This document shows, piece by piece, positions 39,519 to 48,954 of a stretch of 64,000 nucleotides of DNA. This DNA is from Microbacterium endophyticum (GTDB lineage Bacteria; Actinomycetota; Actinomycetes; Actinomycetales; Microbacteriaceae). The stretch's first letter is position 1. The number at the start of each line of letters is the position of its first letter. A program made the translations under genes and the position numbers. The DNA lies in contig NZ_CP049255.1 in NCBI RefSeq assembly GCF_011047135.1, forward strand, positions 1 through 64,000. The letters are read 5' to 3'. The notes under the pieces are model-generated. The model had not been told where the DNA came from and did no database searches. It saw only the letters and a list, made by a program, of their open reading frames with translations.

Positions 39519-40370
39519 TCAGCGCACTTGTCGGGCAGAGAACTGCATGCGCGGGTGAGCATATGACTCCTGCGCCTCAACGAGCTGCAACTCACGTTCA
39601 CACGACAGATGCGTGCGTTCCAGCAGGTCGAACACGCTCGATGTGGTGCGCGCGAGCGCATCGGAGGCGTCGCGCGACGAACGATAGTGAGCCGTGAAGA
39701 GCGCGGCCGTTACATCGCCGGACCCATTCGCCTTCATCGGCAAAAGCGGAGTTTCCACGATCCAAGCGCCCCGCTCATCGACCGCGAGCATTTCGATCGT
39801 GCTGGAATCGCGGTGTGGTTGCTCGACGCTGGTCACCAAAACCGCACTCGGTCCCATCGCGCGAGCGACATCGACGGCGGCCAGCGTCTCCTTGAGAGTT
39901 TTCGGTTCCGTTCCGGTGAGATAGCCGAGTTCGAATTGATTTGGAGTGATGATGTCCGCGGCGGGCACGACGCGCTCCCGAAGGAGCTGCGGAATAGCGG
40001 GGGCCACGAAGCATCCCGATTTCGCATTTCCCATAACGGGATCGCATGCGTAGATCGCGGTGGGGTTGGCAGCTTTGACCCGAGCCACAGCGTCGATGAT
40101 GACCTCGCCGATGCCCTCTCCACCCTGATAACCCGACAAGACAACGTCGATCTCGGAGAGCACGCCGCGCTCTTCGATACCGGTGATGACCTCGCGCACG
40201 TCATCAGGAGAAATGAGAGGTCCCCGCCAGGAACCGTATCCGGTGTGGTTCGAGAAATTTACTGTGTAGACGGGCAGTACCTCGACACCAATACGCTGCA
40301 GGGGAAACACCGCCGCAGAGTTTCCCACGTGGCCGTAAGCGACCGCGGACTGAATCGAGAGAATCTTCAT
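39519..40370 (-). CDS. pdxY: Pyridoxal kinase
   Basis: A 283-residue ribokinase-fold vitamin-B6 salvage kinase that phosphorylates pyridoxal with ATP. Visible are the N-terminal SIQSAVAYGHVGNSAAVFPLQ, the substrate-site GYGSWRG, DPVMGN and the anion-hole/catalytic KANGSGDVTAALF with the GxGD aspartate. It is divergent from pdxS, so salvage and de novo PLP genes face one promoter region (40371-40444). Confidence 0.93.
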   Translation of the reverse strand: MKILSIQSAVAYGHVGNSAAVFPLQRIGVEVLPVYTVNFSNHTGYGSWRGPLISPDDVREVITGIEERGVLSEIDVVLSGYQGGEGIGEVIIDAVARVKAANPTAIYACDPVMGNAKSGCFVAPAIPQLLRERVVPAADIITPNQFELGYLTGTEPKTLKETLAAVDVARAMGPSAVLVTSVEQPHRDSSTIEMLAVDERGAWIVETPLLPMKANGSGDVTAALFTAHYRSSRDASDALARTTSSVFDLLERTHLSCERELQLVEAQESYAHPRMQFSARQVR

Positions 40371-40431
40371 CGGACGATCTTCGCATTTCTCTGCGCGTCA
40401 TGCGCGGTCGCCTCGCGCCTCACCATCGGAA

Positions 40432-40437
40432 TAGAAT
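40432..40437 (+). promoter_or_regulatory. -10 box of leaderless pdxS promoter
   Basis: TAGAAT is followed by seven bases and the pdxS ATG at 40445, so the transcript begins essentially at the start codon. Confidence 0.55.
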
Positions 40438-40444
40438 CTGACGT

Positions 40445-41353
40445 ATGACGGACAGCACGCCTCAGAGTGAAGCACAGCACGGATCACGACGCGTTAAGCG
40501 CGGCCTCGCAGAGATGCTCAAGGGTGGCGTCATCATGGACGTCGTCACCGCAGAGCAAGCAAAGATCGCAGAGGATGCCGGAGCAGTCGCTGTCATGGCG
40601 CTCGAGCGCGTTCCCGCCGACATTCGTGCCCAGGGCGGCGTTGCACGCATGAGTGACCCCGACTTGATCGACGAGATCATCGCCACTGTGTCGATCCCGG
40701 TCATGGCCAAAGCACGCATCGGTCATTTCGTCGAGGCGCAGGTTTTGCAGCAACTCGGTGTCGACTACATCGATGAGTCAGAGGTGCTCTCGCCGGCTGA
40801 CTACGTGAACCACATCGATAAATGGGGCTACACGGTTCCGTTCGTGTGCGGCGCGACCAATCTTGGCGAGGCCCTTCGTCGGATCAACGAGGGTGCCGCC
40901 ATGATCCGGTCCAAGGGCGAGGCCGGGACCGGGGATGTGTCCGAAGCAACGAAACACATCCGAAAGATCACGGGCGAGATCAACACTCTCCGTTCGATGA
41001 CAAAAGATGAGCTGTACGTCGCTGCCAAGGATCTGCAGGCTCCGTACGAGCTCGTCGCAGAAATTGCGGAGACCGGCAAACTTCCCGTTGTGCTCTTCAC
41101 CGCCGGGGGAGTGGCGACACCCGCCGACGCCGCCATGATGATGCAGCTCGGTGCAGATGGCGTGTTCGTGGGTTCTGGAATCTTCAAGTCCGGAAATCCC
41201 GCGGAGCGCGCCGCCGCCATCGTGAAGGCGACAACCTTCTTCGATGACCCCGCAGTGGTGACCGAAGCCTCCCGCGGCCTCGGTGAAGCCATGGTCGGCA
41301 TCAACGTCAGTGACCTGGCGGCGCCCCACCGCCTCGCTGAGCGTGGCTGGTAA
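40445..41353 (+). CDS. pdxS: Pyridoxal 5'-phosphate synthase, lyase subunit
   Basis: A 302-residue barrel subunit that makes PLP from ribose 5-phosphate, glyceraldehyde 3-phosphate and ammonia. It is almost identical in design to other Pdx[41 protein letters not shown], the Schiff-base lysine in VMAKARIGH, and the C-terminal GMVG-like block GEAMVGIN. The stop overlaps the pdxT start by 11 bases, typical of the pdxST pair. Confidence 0.97.
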   Translation: MTDSTPQSEAQHGSRRVKRGLAEMLKGGVIMDVVTAEQAKIAEDAGAVAVMALERVPADIRAQGGVARMSDPDLIDEIIATVSIPVMAKARIGHFVEAQVLQQLGVDYIDESEVLSPADYVNHIDKWGYTVPFVCGATNLGEALRRINEGAAMIRSKGEAGTGDVSEATKHIRKITGEINTLRSMTKDELYVAAKDLQAPYELVAEIAETGKLPVVLFTAGGVATPADAAMMMQLGADGVFVGSGIFKSGNPAERAAAIVKATTFFDDPAVVTEASRGLGEAMVGINVSDLAAPHRLAERGW

Positions 41354-41936
41354 GCCACGCGTTGGCGTTCTCGCCCTGCAGGGAGATGTTCGTGAGCACG
41401 AACTCGTACTGACGAACCTCGGGGCCGATGTGACCCTTGTGCGGCGGCCCGCCGAGCTGTCGTCGGTTTCCGGCCTTGTGCTCCCGGGCGGCGAATCGAG
41501 CGTTATCGATAAGCTCGCGCGTCTATTCGGGATGCAGGAACCGATCAAAGCCGCAATTGCCGACGGCATGCCCATGTATGGGACGTGTGCCGGGCTCATC
41601 TTGCTTGCGGATCGGATTACCGATGGAATCGCGGGTCAGCAAACGTTCGGCGGGCTCGACGTGACGGTGCGCCGGAACGCTTTCGGGAGTCAAGCAGATT
41701 CGTTTGAAACACGCGTCGCAGTACCGGCGCTGGGTACGCCGGATATGCACGCTGTGTTCATTCGCGCTCCGATCGTCGAAGCGTTAGGGCCGCGTGCTGA
41801 AGCCCTCGCGTCACTTGAAGATGGACGCGTCGTTGCGGTTCGGCAAGCTCATCTCACGGGAACATCGTTTCACCCGGAGGTGACGGGGGACTACCGCTTT
41901 CACGAGTACTTCCTCGATCTCGTGCGTTCGGCATAG
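41343..41936 (+). CDS. pdxT: Pyridoxal 5'-phosphate synthase, glutaminase subunit
   Basis: A 197-residue class I glutamine amidotransferase that feeds ammonia to PdxS. The nucleophile Cys is in [12 protein letters not shown], and the catalytic His-Glu pair in SFHPEVTGD. The family start [13 protein letters not shown] follows the GTG at 41343. This start overlaps pdxS by 11 bases and is preferred to a longer in-frame start at 41283. Confidence 0.95.
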   Translation: MAGKPRVGVLALQGDVREHELVLTNLGADVTLVRRPAELSSVSGLVLPGGESSVIDKLARLFGMQEPIKAAIADGMPMYGTCAGLILLADRITDGIAGQQTFGGLDVTVRRNAFGSQADSFETRVAVPALGTPDMHAVFIRAPIVEALGPRAEALASLEDGRVVAVRQAHLTGTSFHPEVTGDYRFHEYFLDLVRSA

Positions 41937-41945
41937 GGCCAGCCC

Positions 41946-42506
41946 ATGACACTGTGGGTTGCGCTGTTGCGCGGCGTAAACGTCGGCGGCGTCAATGTGA
42001 AGAGCGCAGAGCTTCTGGAAGTATTCCGCGGACTCGGCCTCACCCGGCTCACAGCAGTCCTCGCGAGCGGAAACATGATTTTTGAAGAGCCCACTGGCAC
42101 ACTCACGCGGCAACAACTCGAGACGAGGATCGAAGACGCGCTTCACACCCGGTTCTCGTACGACGCTCACGTGCATACTCGAACAACCGCTGAGATCGCG
42201 AGTGCCCTGAGCGAGTTCCCGTTCGATGCGACCGACACGTCTCGACAGCCTTACATCGTCTTCTGCTCCGACGTAGATGTCGTGGATTCATTGCTGGCCG
42301 GTATTGGTTCCCCTCGAAGCGCAGCCGAGGCCGTTTCCCCCGGCGAAAGCGTGCTCTACTGGTGGCCTGTGAAAGGCCGCTCAACCGACACGCCGCTGGC
42401 GAAGGTGCTCACACGAACCCGTTACAAACCCACGACAACAACGCGGAATGTTCGTACCGTGGAGCGAATCCTCGCGACCATGCACAAGAGCGCGCCTTCG
42501 ACCTGA
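41946..42506 (+). CDS. DUF1697 domain protein
   Basis: A 186-residue soluble protein of the DUF1697 family. The N-terminal signature LWVALLRGVNVGGVNVKSAEL and the stretch VLASGNMIFEEP are clear. The function is unknown. It lies nine bases after pdxT, so it may be cotranscribed. Confidence 0.87.
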   Translation: MTLWVALLRGVNVGGVNVKSAELLEVFRGLGLTRLTAVLASGNMIFEEPTGTLTRQQLETRIEDALHTRFSYDAHVHTRTTAEIASALSEFPFDATDTSRQPYIVFCSDVDVVDSLLAGIGSPRSAAEAVSPGESVLYWWPVKGRSTDTPLAKVLTRTRYKPTTTTRNVRTVERILATMHKSAPST

Positions 42507-42508
42507 AC

Positions 42509-42514
42509 TAGAAT
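42509..42514 (+). promoter_or_regulatory. Probable -10 box of the yebC promoter
   Basis: TAGAAT lies 43 bases before the ATG of yebC; a GCGGGGG ribosome-binding site lies just before the start. Confidence 0.45.
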
Positions 42515-42556
42515 CGTCTGTGGCCTTTCCGGCCGAAGAACACGAGCGGGGGTTTT

Positions 42557-43318
42557 ATGTCCGGACATTCCAAGTGGGCAACGACCAAACACAAGAAGGC
42601 CGTCATCGACGGGCGCCGTGCGAAGTCGTTCGCGAAGCTGATTAAGAACATTGAAGTCGCCGCCAAGCTTGGTGGAGCAGACCTGACCGGCAACCCCACG
42701 CTGTACGACGCGGTACAGAAGGCGAAAAAGACCTCGGTCCCTAACGACAACATTGACCGCGCCATCAAACGAGGCGCTGGCATCTCGGGCGAGTCGATCG
42801 AATACGTCACGATCATGTACGAAGGCTACGGCCCCAATGGCGTCGCTCTTCTCATCGAGTGCCTCACTGATAACAAAAATCGTGCCGCAGCTGAGGTACG
42901 CACAACACTTTCGCGCAACGGCGGGACACTGGCGGACCCAGGCTCAGTCGCGTACAACTTCTCACGCAAGGGTGTCATCGTCGTCTCAGGCGAGGGCACG
43001 ACCGAAGACGATGTCATGCTTGCCGCGCTCGAAGCGGGCGCTGAAGAAGTGGAACCACACGCGCAGGGATTCGAAGTCATCGCTGATGCATCCGATCTCG
43101 TGAGCGTTCGTGTTGCACTGCAGGCAGCTGGGCTCGACTACGAGTCAGCTGATGTCGAATTCGTACCCAGTTTGAAGGTGGAGGTAGATGCCGACACCGC
43201 GCGCAAGGTGTTCCGACTGATCGACGCGCTCGAAGACAGCGACGATGTGCAGAACATCTTCAGCAATTTTGACCTCACGCCGGAAGTGCAGGCTGAGCTC
43301 GAGAACGACGAGGAATAG
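42557..43318 (+). CDS. yebC: YebC/PmpR-family transcriptional regulator / translation factor
   Basis: A 253-residue, three-domain YebC protein. The family start [21 protein letters not shown] is exact, and [17 protein letters not shown] follows. YebC proteins act as DNA-binding regulators or, as shown more recently for some members, help ribosomes through difficult sequences. The position just before ruvC is conserved across actinobacteria. Confidence 0.94.
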   Translation: MSGHSKWATTKHKKAVIDGRRAKSFAKLIKNIEVAAKLGGADLTGNPTLYDAVQKAKKTSVPNDNIDRAIKRGAGISGESIEYVTIMYEGYGPNGVALLIECLTDNKNRAAAEVRTTLSRNGGTLADPGSVAYNFSRKGVIVVSGEGTTEDDVMLAALEAGAEEVEPHAQGFEVIADASDLVSVRVALQAAGLDYESADVEFVPSLKVEVDADTARKVFRLIDALEDSDDVQNIFSNFDLTPEVQAELENDEE

Positions 43319-43352
43319 GGCGCGCCTGGACTGCGGCCAGGTAGGCCGGACG

Positions 43353-43358
43353 TAGCGT
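43353..43358 (+). promoter_or_regulatory. -10 box of the ruvC promoter
   Basis: TAGCGT is followed by six bases (AGAAGG) and the ruvC ATG at 43365. The intervening AAGG is too close to act as a good ribosome-binding site. Confidence 0.45.
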
Positions 43359-43364
43359 AGAAGG

Positions 43365-43928
43365 ATGGCTGGACATCTTCGCGTTCTTGGTATCGACCCG
43401 GGTCTCACCCGGTGCGGAGTCGGCATCGTGGATGTCGCCAGCAATCGTTCGGCATCCCTCGTCTATGTCGGGGTCGTTCGCTCCGCTGCGGATGCGCCCA
43501 TCGAGCGGCGTCTCGCCACGATCGCGGCCGGTATCCGTACTGCGATAGCTGAACATCGTCCGGATGTCGTCGCAGTTGAGCGAGTTTTCTCGCAACAGAA
43601 CCGCAGTACCGTCATGGGAACAGCTCAAGCTTCCGGAATCGCATTGCTGATCGCAGCAGAAAGCGACTTGCCCGCTGCGACTCACACACCAACGGAAGTG
43701 AAAGCAGCAGTTACCGGATACGGCGGGGCTGACAAGCTCCAGGTACAGACAATGGTGGCTCGAATACTTCGCCTAGACACTCTCCCGCAGCCGGCGGACG
43801 CGGCCGATGCGCTCGCGCTCGCGCTCTGCCACGCGTGGCGGTCTGGCCCGCGCGCAACCACTGCCAACGGAGCGCTTACTCCGGCCCAACGCGCGTGGGC
43901 AGATGCGGAGCGGCTGACACGTCGCTAA
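43365..43928 (+). CDS. ruvC: Crossover junction endodeoxyribonuclease RuvC
   Basis: A 187-residue Holliday-junction resolvase. The catalytic acidic residues are visible: Asp in [12 protein letters not shown], Glu in [12 protein letters not shown], and the C-terminal Asp pair in [16 protein letters not shown]. It is followed by ruvA and ruvB after a separate LexA-type promoter, so ruvC has its own promoter outside the SOS box. Confidence 0.95.
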   Translation: MAGHLRVLGIDPGLTRCGVGIVDVASNRSASLVYVGVVRSAADAPIERRLATIAAGIRTAIAEHRPDVVAVERVFSQQNRSTVMGTAQASGIALLIAAESDLPAATHTPTEVKAAVTGYGGADKLQVQTMVARILRLDTLPQPADAADALALALCHAWRSGPRATTANGALTPAQRAWADAERLTRR

Positions 43929-43938
43929 AGCGTGTCGG

Positions 43939-43954
43939 TCGAACAAATGTTCGT
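43939..43954 (+). promoter_or_regulatory. LexA (SOS) box upstream of ruvA
   Basis: TCGAAC-AAAT-GTTCGT differs from the actinobacterial consensus TCGAACnnnnGTTCGA only in the last base. It lies between the likely -35 and the -10 box (TAGAGT at 43965) of ruvA, where LexA would block transcription of ruvAB. Confidence 0.8.
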
Positions 43955-43964
43955 CTCCATTCCA

Positions 43965-43970
43965 TAGAGT
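43965..43970 (+). promoter_or_regulatory. -10 box of leaderless ruvA promoter
   Basis: TAGAGT is followed by six bases (GGGATC) and the ruvA ATG at 43977. The LexA box lies 10 bases upstream. Confidence 0.55.
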
Positions 43971-43976
43971 GGGATC

Positions 43977-44597
43977 ATGATTGCTTCCCTCCGCGGCACC
44001 GTCGTGCATGTTGCAGATGATGCTCTCGTCATCGACGTGGGTGGAGTCGGCTATTCAGTCTCAGCGACACCCGCGCTCACAAGAGTCGTCTCCCAAGGAT
44101 CGGAAGTTTTCGTTCACACGATGATGATCGTCCGCGAAGACTCGATGTCACTTTTCGGATTTGAATCCCGCGACGAACTGGCCGCATTCTCGCTGCTGCT
44201 CGGAGTGTCGGGCGTCGGACCCAAGTCAGCTCTCGGAGTTCTCTCACATCTGACCGTTCCGCAAATTGCCCAAGCCATCGATGCTGACGACGACGCAGCC
44301 TTTCGCCGCGTATCCGGCATCGGACCCAAGACTGCCAAACTTATCGTTGTTCAACTTGCGGGCAAGCTTGTGGCTACGGCGTCCGCTGCCGGACAAAACC
44401 TGCAGCCGAAAACTGACATCTCAGCTCAGGTGATCGCCGCACTTGTGGGACTCGGCTGGTCAGAACGAGTCGCCGACGAAGCCGTGGCGCGAGTCGTGAG
44501 CTCGGGCTCCGCTCCAACGTCTGCGACAGTTTCTTCGCTCCTGCGCACTACCCTTGCCGAGTTGGGTCCCGCACGTAAGGAGATGGGCGATGGGTGA
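43977..44597 (+). CDS. ruvA: Holliday junction branch migration protein RuvA
   Basis: A 206-residue junction-binding protein. The OB-fold start [10 protein letters not shown] and two helix-hairpin-helix motifs ([19 protein letters not shown] and [16 protein letters not shown]) are clear; the C-terminal RuvB-binding helices follow. Its last eight bases overlap the ruvB start. Confidence 0.95.
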   Translation: MIASLRGTVVHVADDALVIDVGGVGYSVSATPALTRVVSQGSEVFVHTMMIVREDSMSLFGFESRDELAAFSLLLGVSGVGPKSALGVLSHLTVPQIAQAIDADDDAAFRRVSGIGPKTAKLIVVQLAGKLVATASAAGQNLQPKTDISAQVIAALVGLGWSERVADEAVARVVSSGSAPTSATVSSLLRTTLAELGPARKEMGDG

Positions 44598-45630
44598 TCT
44601 CACCGATGCTGCGGAACCGGTAGACGATAGCGAGCTCGCGATCGAAGGCGCGTTGCGCCCGGCTGCGCTCGCTGAATTCATCGGCCAACAAAAGGTTCGC
44701 GGTCAACTTCAGCTACTTCTCGACGCGGCACGTATTCAGCAGCGCCCCGCGGATCACATTCTGTTGGCCGGCCCGCCCGGCCTCGGCAAGACGACGCTCG
44801 CGATGATCGTCGCCCACGAAAGCCAGCGTCCGCTCCGGATGTCGAGTGGTCCAGCGATCCAGCATGCTGGCGACCTCGCAGCACTACTTTCGAGCCTGAC
44901 ACCGGGGGAGGTGCTCTTCATCGACGAGATCCATCGGATGGCCCGCGCCGCAGAAGAGATGCTTTATCTCGCGATGGAAGACTTTCGAATCGACATCATG
45001 GTCGGAAAGGGCGCTGGTGCGACCAGCATCCCGCTTGATCTCGCGCCCTTCACGCTCGTCGGTGCTACTACGCGCTCAGGCATGTTGCCCAATCCGCTCC
45101 GCGACCGATTCGGTTTCACAGGCCACCTGGAGTTCTACGAGACCTCCGAGCTCGAACAAGTTGTTGCGCGCTCTGCAGCAATGCTGAGTGTCGATCTGCC
45201 CGCGAGTGCTCGCTTGGAAATCGCCCGGCGTTCGCGGGGTACTCCGCGCATCGCTAATCGCCTGCTCCGTCGAGTACGCGACTACCTCGTCGTACATGGC
45301 CATGACGCCGGTCGTGATGGCACAGTCGATGTTGCGCTCGTAGATGCTGCGCTCGATCTTTACGACGTGGACTCCATTGGGCTCGACCGGCTCGACCGCG
45401 CCGTCCTTGACATGGTTGTTCGACGGTTCAGAGGTGGTCCGGTGGGGCTCAACACTCTCGCGGTCGCGGTTGGTGAGGAATCCGACACCATCGAGTCAGT
45501 TGTCGAACCATATCTAGTGCGGATCGGATTTCTCGGCCGCTCGCCACGAGGCAGAATCGCGATGCCGGAGGCCTACGCACACCTCGGGGTTCACCACCCG
45601 GACGGGGCAGTGACTCTCGATGACCTATAA
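44590..45630 (+). CDS. ruvB: Holliday junction branch migration ATPase RuvB
   Basis: A 346-residue AAA+ motor. Walker A is [14 protein letters not shown]; Walker B is [10 protein letters not shown]. The arginine/sensor region is [20 protein letters not shown] and the C-terminal winged helix [17 protein letters not shown]. The ATG at 44590 overlaps ruvA by eight bases, with AAGGAG ahead of it. A perfect TATAAT sits across its stop codon and may serve the downstream yajC-secDF genes. Confidence 0.96.
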   Translation: MGDLTDAAEPVDDSELAIEGALRPAALAEFIGQQKVRGQLQLLLDAARIQQRPADHILLAGPPGLGKTTLAMIVAHESQRPLRMSSGPAIQHAGDLAALLSSLTPGEVLFIDEIHRMARAAEEMLYLAMEDFRIDIMVGKGAGATSIPLDLAPFTLVGATTRSGMLPNPLRDRFGFTGHLEFYETSELEQVVARSAAMLSVDLPASARLEIARRSRGTPRIANRLLRRVRDYLVVHGHDAGRDGTVDVALVDAALDLYDVDSIGLDRLDRAVLDMVVRRFRGGPVGLNTLAVAVGEESDTIESVVEPYLVRIGFLGRSPRGRIAMPEAYAHLGVHHPDGAVTLDDL

Positions 45631-45631
45631 T
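45626..45631 (+). promoter_or_regulatory. Consensus -10 (TATAAT) overlapping the end of ruvB
   Basis: TATAAT crosses the ruvB stop codon and lies 78 bases upstream of yajC. No good -35 hexamer is seen at 16-18 bases, so promoter activity is only likely. Confidence 0.4.
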
Positions 45632-45708
45632 CGCTGAAGGCTTTCGCCCGAATTCCTTCTCTTGTCATCGCCTCGCGATGCGCCTGATCCGAAAGGCCCA
45701 TTTCCTCC

Positions 45709-46146
45709 ATGGATTTCGCGTCATTCTTTGCCAATTACGGTCTGATTATTCTGCTGGTAGTCCTGCTCGTGTTCATGTTCTGGAGCTCGCGCCGCCGCAT
45801 GCAGAAGCAGAAGCTGGAGCAGGAAGCAAAGGCACGTGAAACCGTCCCCGGATCCGAGGTACTTCTTCAGGGCGGCATCTACGGCACGATCGTCGAGTAC
45901 GACGCAGAAAATCTCGACGAGCCTGCGCACGTCGAAATCGCACCGGGCACGATTATTCGGGTACACAGCCAGGCAATCCTTCGCGTAGTGAACCCTGCCA
46001 CGGGATTCGTCACAGAAGACGAGTTCATCGACGCAGAAGTATCTGAAGAGGGATACATCGAAGGCGTTGCCGATGGTGAGATCACCTCGATTAGCGATGA
46101 CCAGAAGCGTGCGAACGCAGAGAAGAAAGACAACCCCGAGGTCTGA
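45709..46146 (+). CDS. yajC: Preprotein translocase subunit YajC
   Basis: A 145-residue single-pass membrane protein of the SecDF-YajC complex. The N-terminal helix (about 10-27, YGLIILLVVLLVFMFWSS) is followed by the basic stretch RRRMQKQK and the conserved GGIYGTIVEYD domain. The C-terminus is acidic. It is 43 bases ahead of secD. Confidence 0.9.
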   Translation: MDFASFFANYGLIILLVVLLVFMFWSSRRRMQKQKLEQEAKARETVPGSEVLLQGGIYGTIVEYDAENLDEPAHVEIAPGTIIRVHSQAILRVVNPATGFVTEDEFIDAEVSEEGYIEGVADGEITSISDDQKRANAEKKDNPEV

Positions 46147-46189
46147 GTCGGGTCTCCCCGCCCTTCTTTCTCGAGAAAGCTGAACCTCC

Positions 46190-47899
46190 GTGGCGACATC
46201 CACCCCCGTCCGGCACGCTTGGCGTGCGCTGACCGGCCTTCTGATCATCACCGGCGTGCTTTTCGGCATCAATGCACTAGGCGTTTATGTCTTCAAGGGA
46301 AGCGCTTGGACTCCTGATCTGGCGCTAGACCTTCAGGGCGGAACGCAGATCATTCTGCAGGCCCAGACCGAAGACGGTGCCGACCCGACCAGCGAACAGC
46401 TGAATCAGGCGGTCACGATCATCCGCCAGCGCGTCGACGCCTCGGGCGTCGGCGAAGCAGATGTCACCACGGAGGGCGGCAAGAACATCGTCGTCCAGAT
46501 CCCGGGCGAAGCAGACGAGCAGACGCGAGAGCGGATTCAAGCGTCCGCTCAGTTGCAGTTGCGACCCGTCCTGTACAGCGGCTCACCCGCGACCACGTAT
46601 ATCGGCGACGACAACACGGCAACTCCGTACCCCACACCCGACCCGTCGCTGGAGTCGACTCCGACGACCTCGCCAACCAACGGCAGCGACACGAGCTGGA
46701 TCACTCCGGCGCTGCAGGCCGAGTTCCTCGCGTACGACTGCGCTGATCAGAACAATTCGCCAGGCAGCGCGCCGACGGATGAGCCGCTCATCACCTGTGA
46801 TGAGGACGGTACGGCCAAATACATCCTCGGCCCCGTCGAGCTCGATGGAACCTCGATCGACGATGCGACTGCAGGGATAAATTCCCAGAACGGGCAGTGG
46901 GTCATCAACATCACGTTCGATGGCGAAGGAACAAGCACGTTCGGCGAAATCAGCCAGCGCCTCTACAACGAAACTTCACCGCTCAACCAGTTCGCCTTCG
47001 TGCTCGACGGCAAAGTTTTGTCGGCGCCATCGATGAACGGCGTGATTCTCGACGGTAAGCCTCAGATTTCTGGAAGCTTCACGCAGGAGAGCGCGCAAAG
47101 CCTCGCGGACCAGCTCAAGTACGGTGCGCTTCCGCTCAGCTTCGCCGTCGTGAGCTCCGATACGATCTCGGCAACACTCGGTTCTCAGCAGTTGCAGATC
47201 GGGTTTATTGCCGGGCTCATCGGTCTCGCCCTGGTCGCCCTGTACTCGCTCGTTGTCTACCGAGCTCTCGGTTCGATCATCATCGCTTCCCTTGCGGTTA
47301 TGGCGGTTCTCACCTACATCGCGCTATGCATCCTGGCGTGGCGCATGGGCTTCCGGCTGTCCCTCGCAGGTGTAGCCGGACTAATCGTCACCATCGGATT
47401 CACAGCGGACTCGTTCATCGTGTATTTCGAACGAATACGAGATGAATTGAGAGATGGCAAGTCGATCACTGCGGCCGTGGAGGACGGCTGGGGTCGAGCG
47501 AAGCGCACGATCTACATCTCGAAGTCGGTGAATATCCTTGCGGCCGTGGTGCTCTACATCCTGGCTGATTCCACGGTGAAGGGCTTTGCATTCACCCTTG
47601 GTCTCACTACGGCCATCGACATCCTGATCTTCATCTTGTTCACTCACCCTGTGCTCCAGCTCCTCGCACGAACCAGGTTCTTCGGGTCTGGTCATCCGCT
47701 TTCCGGCCTTGATCCCACGGCGCTCGGTGCGGTGTATCGCGGTCGCGCTCAGTTCCGTGCGCCCACAGCGGTAGCAACAGGTCGCACGTCACGCTCTCGT
47801 GGCGAGGCCGAAAGACGCCAGACCATCGCCGAACGCAAGCGCGCCGCGGAGCTCGAGAACACAGACGCGGCTTCAAAGTCGAAGAAGGGCGAAAGCTGA
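46190..47899 (+). CDS. secD: Protein translocase subunit SecD
   Basis: A 569-residue membrane protein that uses the proton motive force to complete protein export. Six membrane helices are expected: one near residue 20-40, then five in the C-terminal third. The signature LALDLQGGTQIILQAQ starts the first periplasmic domain. A Pro/Thr/Ser-rich insertion at about 140-185 is typical of actinobacteria. The GTG start is at 46190. The stop overlaps the secF ATG by one base. Confidence 0.94.
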   Translation: MATSTPVRHAWRALTGLLIITGVLFGINALGVYVFKGSAWTPDLALDLQGGTQIILQAQTEDGADPTSEQLNQAVTIIRQRVDASGVGEADVTTEGGKNIVVQIPGEADEQTRERIQASAQLQLRPVLYSGSPATTYIGDDNTATPYPTPDPSLESTPTTSPTNGSDTSWITPALQAEFLAYDCADQNNSPGSAPTDEPLITCDEDGTAKYILGPVELDGTSIDDATAGINSQNGQWVINITFDGEGTSTFGEISQRLYNETSPLNQFAFVLDGKVLSAPSMNGVILDGKPQISGSFTQESAQSLADQLKYGALPLSFAVVSSDTISATLGSQQLQIGFIAGLIGLALVALYSLVVYRALGSIIIASLAVMAVLTYIALCILAWRMGFRLSLAGVAGLIVTIGFTADSFIVYFERIRDELRDGKSITAAVEDGWGRAKRTIYISKSVNILAAVVLYILADSTVKGFAFTLGLTTAIDILIFILFTHPVLQLLARTRFFGSGHPLSGLDPTALGAVYRGRAQFRAPTAVATGRTSRSRGEAERRQTIAERKRAAELENTDAASKSKKGES

Positions 47900-48888
47900 T
47901 GCGCTCCATGAGCCAGGTCGGCAACGATCTCTACTCGGGAAAGACGTCTTTTCCCTTTGTCGGCCGTCGCCGACTGTGGTTCCTCATCGCCGCAATCCTT
48001 GTCGTCGGGTCTGCGCTGGTACCGCTCTTCCAGCCAATCCAGCTTTCGATTGAGTTCACTGGCGGATCACAATTCACGGTGACGGGGCTATCCAATCCGA
48101 ACCAAGACGACGCGACGACAGCTGTCCAGACGGTTGTGCCGGATGCCACTACCAAGGTCACCACGGTGGGAAGTACTGCCGTACGGTTGCAGACCGACCA
48201 GATGACAGCCGACCAGACGCAGCAGGTTACCAATGCGCTTGCTGAGGCTTACTCGGTGCCGACGTCCGAAGTCACTGCGTCGTTCATCGGTCCTTCTTGG
48301 GGTAATGACGTCACACGTCAGTCGCTCTGGGGCCTGGGTATCTTCCTGGCTCTGACGTTCTTGATCCTCGCGCTCTACTTCCGTACCTGGAAGATGTCAG
48401 CCGCGGCTGTCATCGGTGTAGTCGACGTGCTCATCATCACTGTGGGCGTCTATGCGCTGTGTGGTTTCGCAATCTCTCCAGCGGCGGTGATCGGATTCCT
48501 CACTGTGCTGTCGTACTCGCTATACGACACGACAGTCGTGTTCGACAAGATTCGAGAGAACACCCGTGAAGACGGCGAAGTCTCGGAGCGAACGTTCGGA
48601 GATTCGGTCAACCTCGCGGTGAACCAGACTCTGATTCGCTCAATCAATACGACTGTCGTCGCTATCTTGCCGACAGGAGCGATTCTTTTCATCGGCGCGT
48701 TCGCGCTGGGCGCGCAGACCCTCACGGATATCTCGCTCTCGATCTTCGTGGGCACAATCGTCGCCGCATACTCGACGCTGTTTGTCGCGGCACCGTTGTA
48801 CTCGTACTTCCGCGAGAGCGAGCCGAAGATCAAGACACGAGATGCGCGGGTATTGGCCGCCCGAGCGAAGGCGCGCGACAACGCGTGA
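47899..48888 (+). CDS. secF: Protein translocase subunit SecF
   Basis: A 329-residue partner of SecD with six predicted helices. The N-terminal block FVGRRRLWFLIAAILVVGS and the conserved IEFTGGSQFTV loop are visible. The RND-type segment VIGFLTVLSYSLYDTTVVFDKIRENTRE lies in the C-terminal half. It overlaps secD by one base (TGATG) and precedes relA by 66 bases. Confidence 0.94.
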   Translation: MRSMSQVGNDLYSGKTSFPFVGRRRLWFLIAAILVVGSALVPLFQPIQLSIEFTGGSQFTVTGLSNPNQDDATTAVQTVVPDATTKVTTVGSTAVRLQTDQMTADQTQQVTNALAEAYSVPTSEVTASFIGPSWGNDVTRQSLWGLGIFLALTFLILALYFRTWKMSAAAVIGVVDVLIITVGVYALCGFAISPAAVIGFLTVLSYSLYDTTVVFDKIRENTREDGEVSERTFGDSVNLAVNQTLIRSINTTVVAILPTGAILFIGAFALGAQTLTDISLSIFVGTIVAAYSTLFVAAPLYSYFRESEPKIKTRDARVLAARAKARDNA

Positions 48889-48954
48889 ACGCCGCCGGCG
48901 GTCTGAATTCGGGATTAGGATTGATCCACCTCGAGCGAGGGCGGAGGTAGTCTG

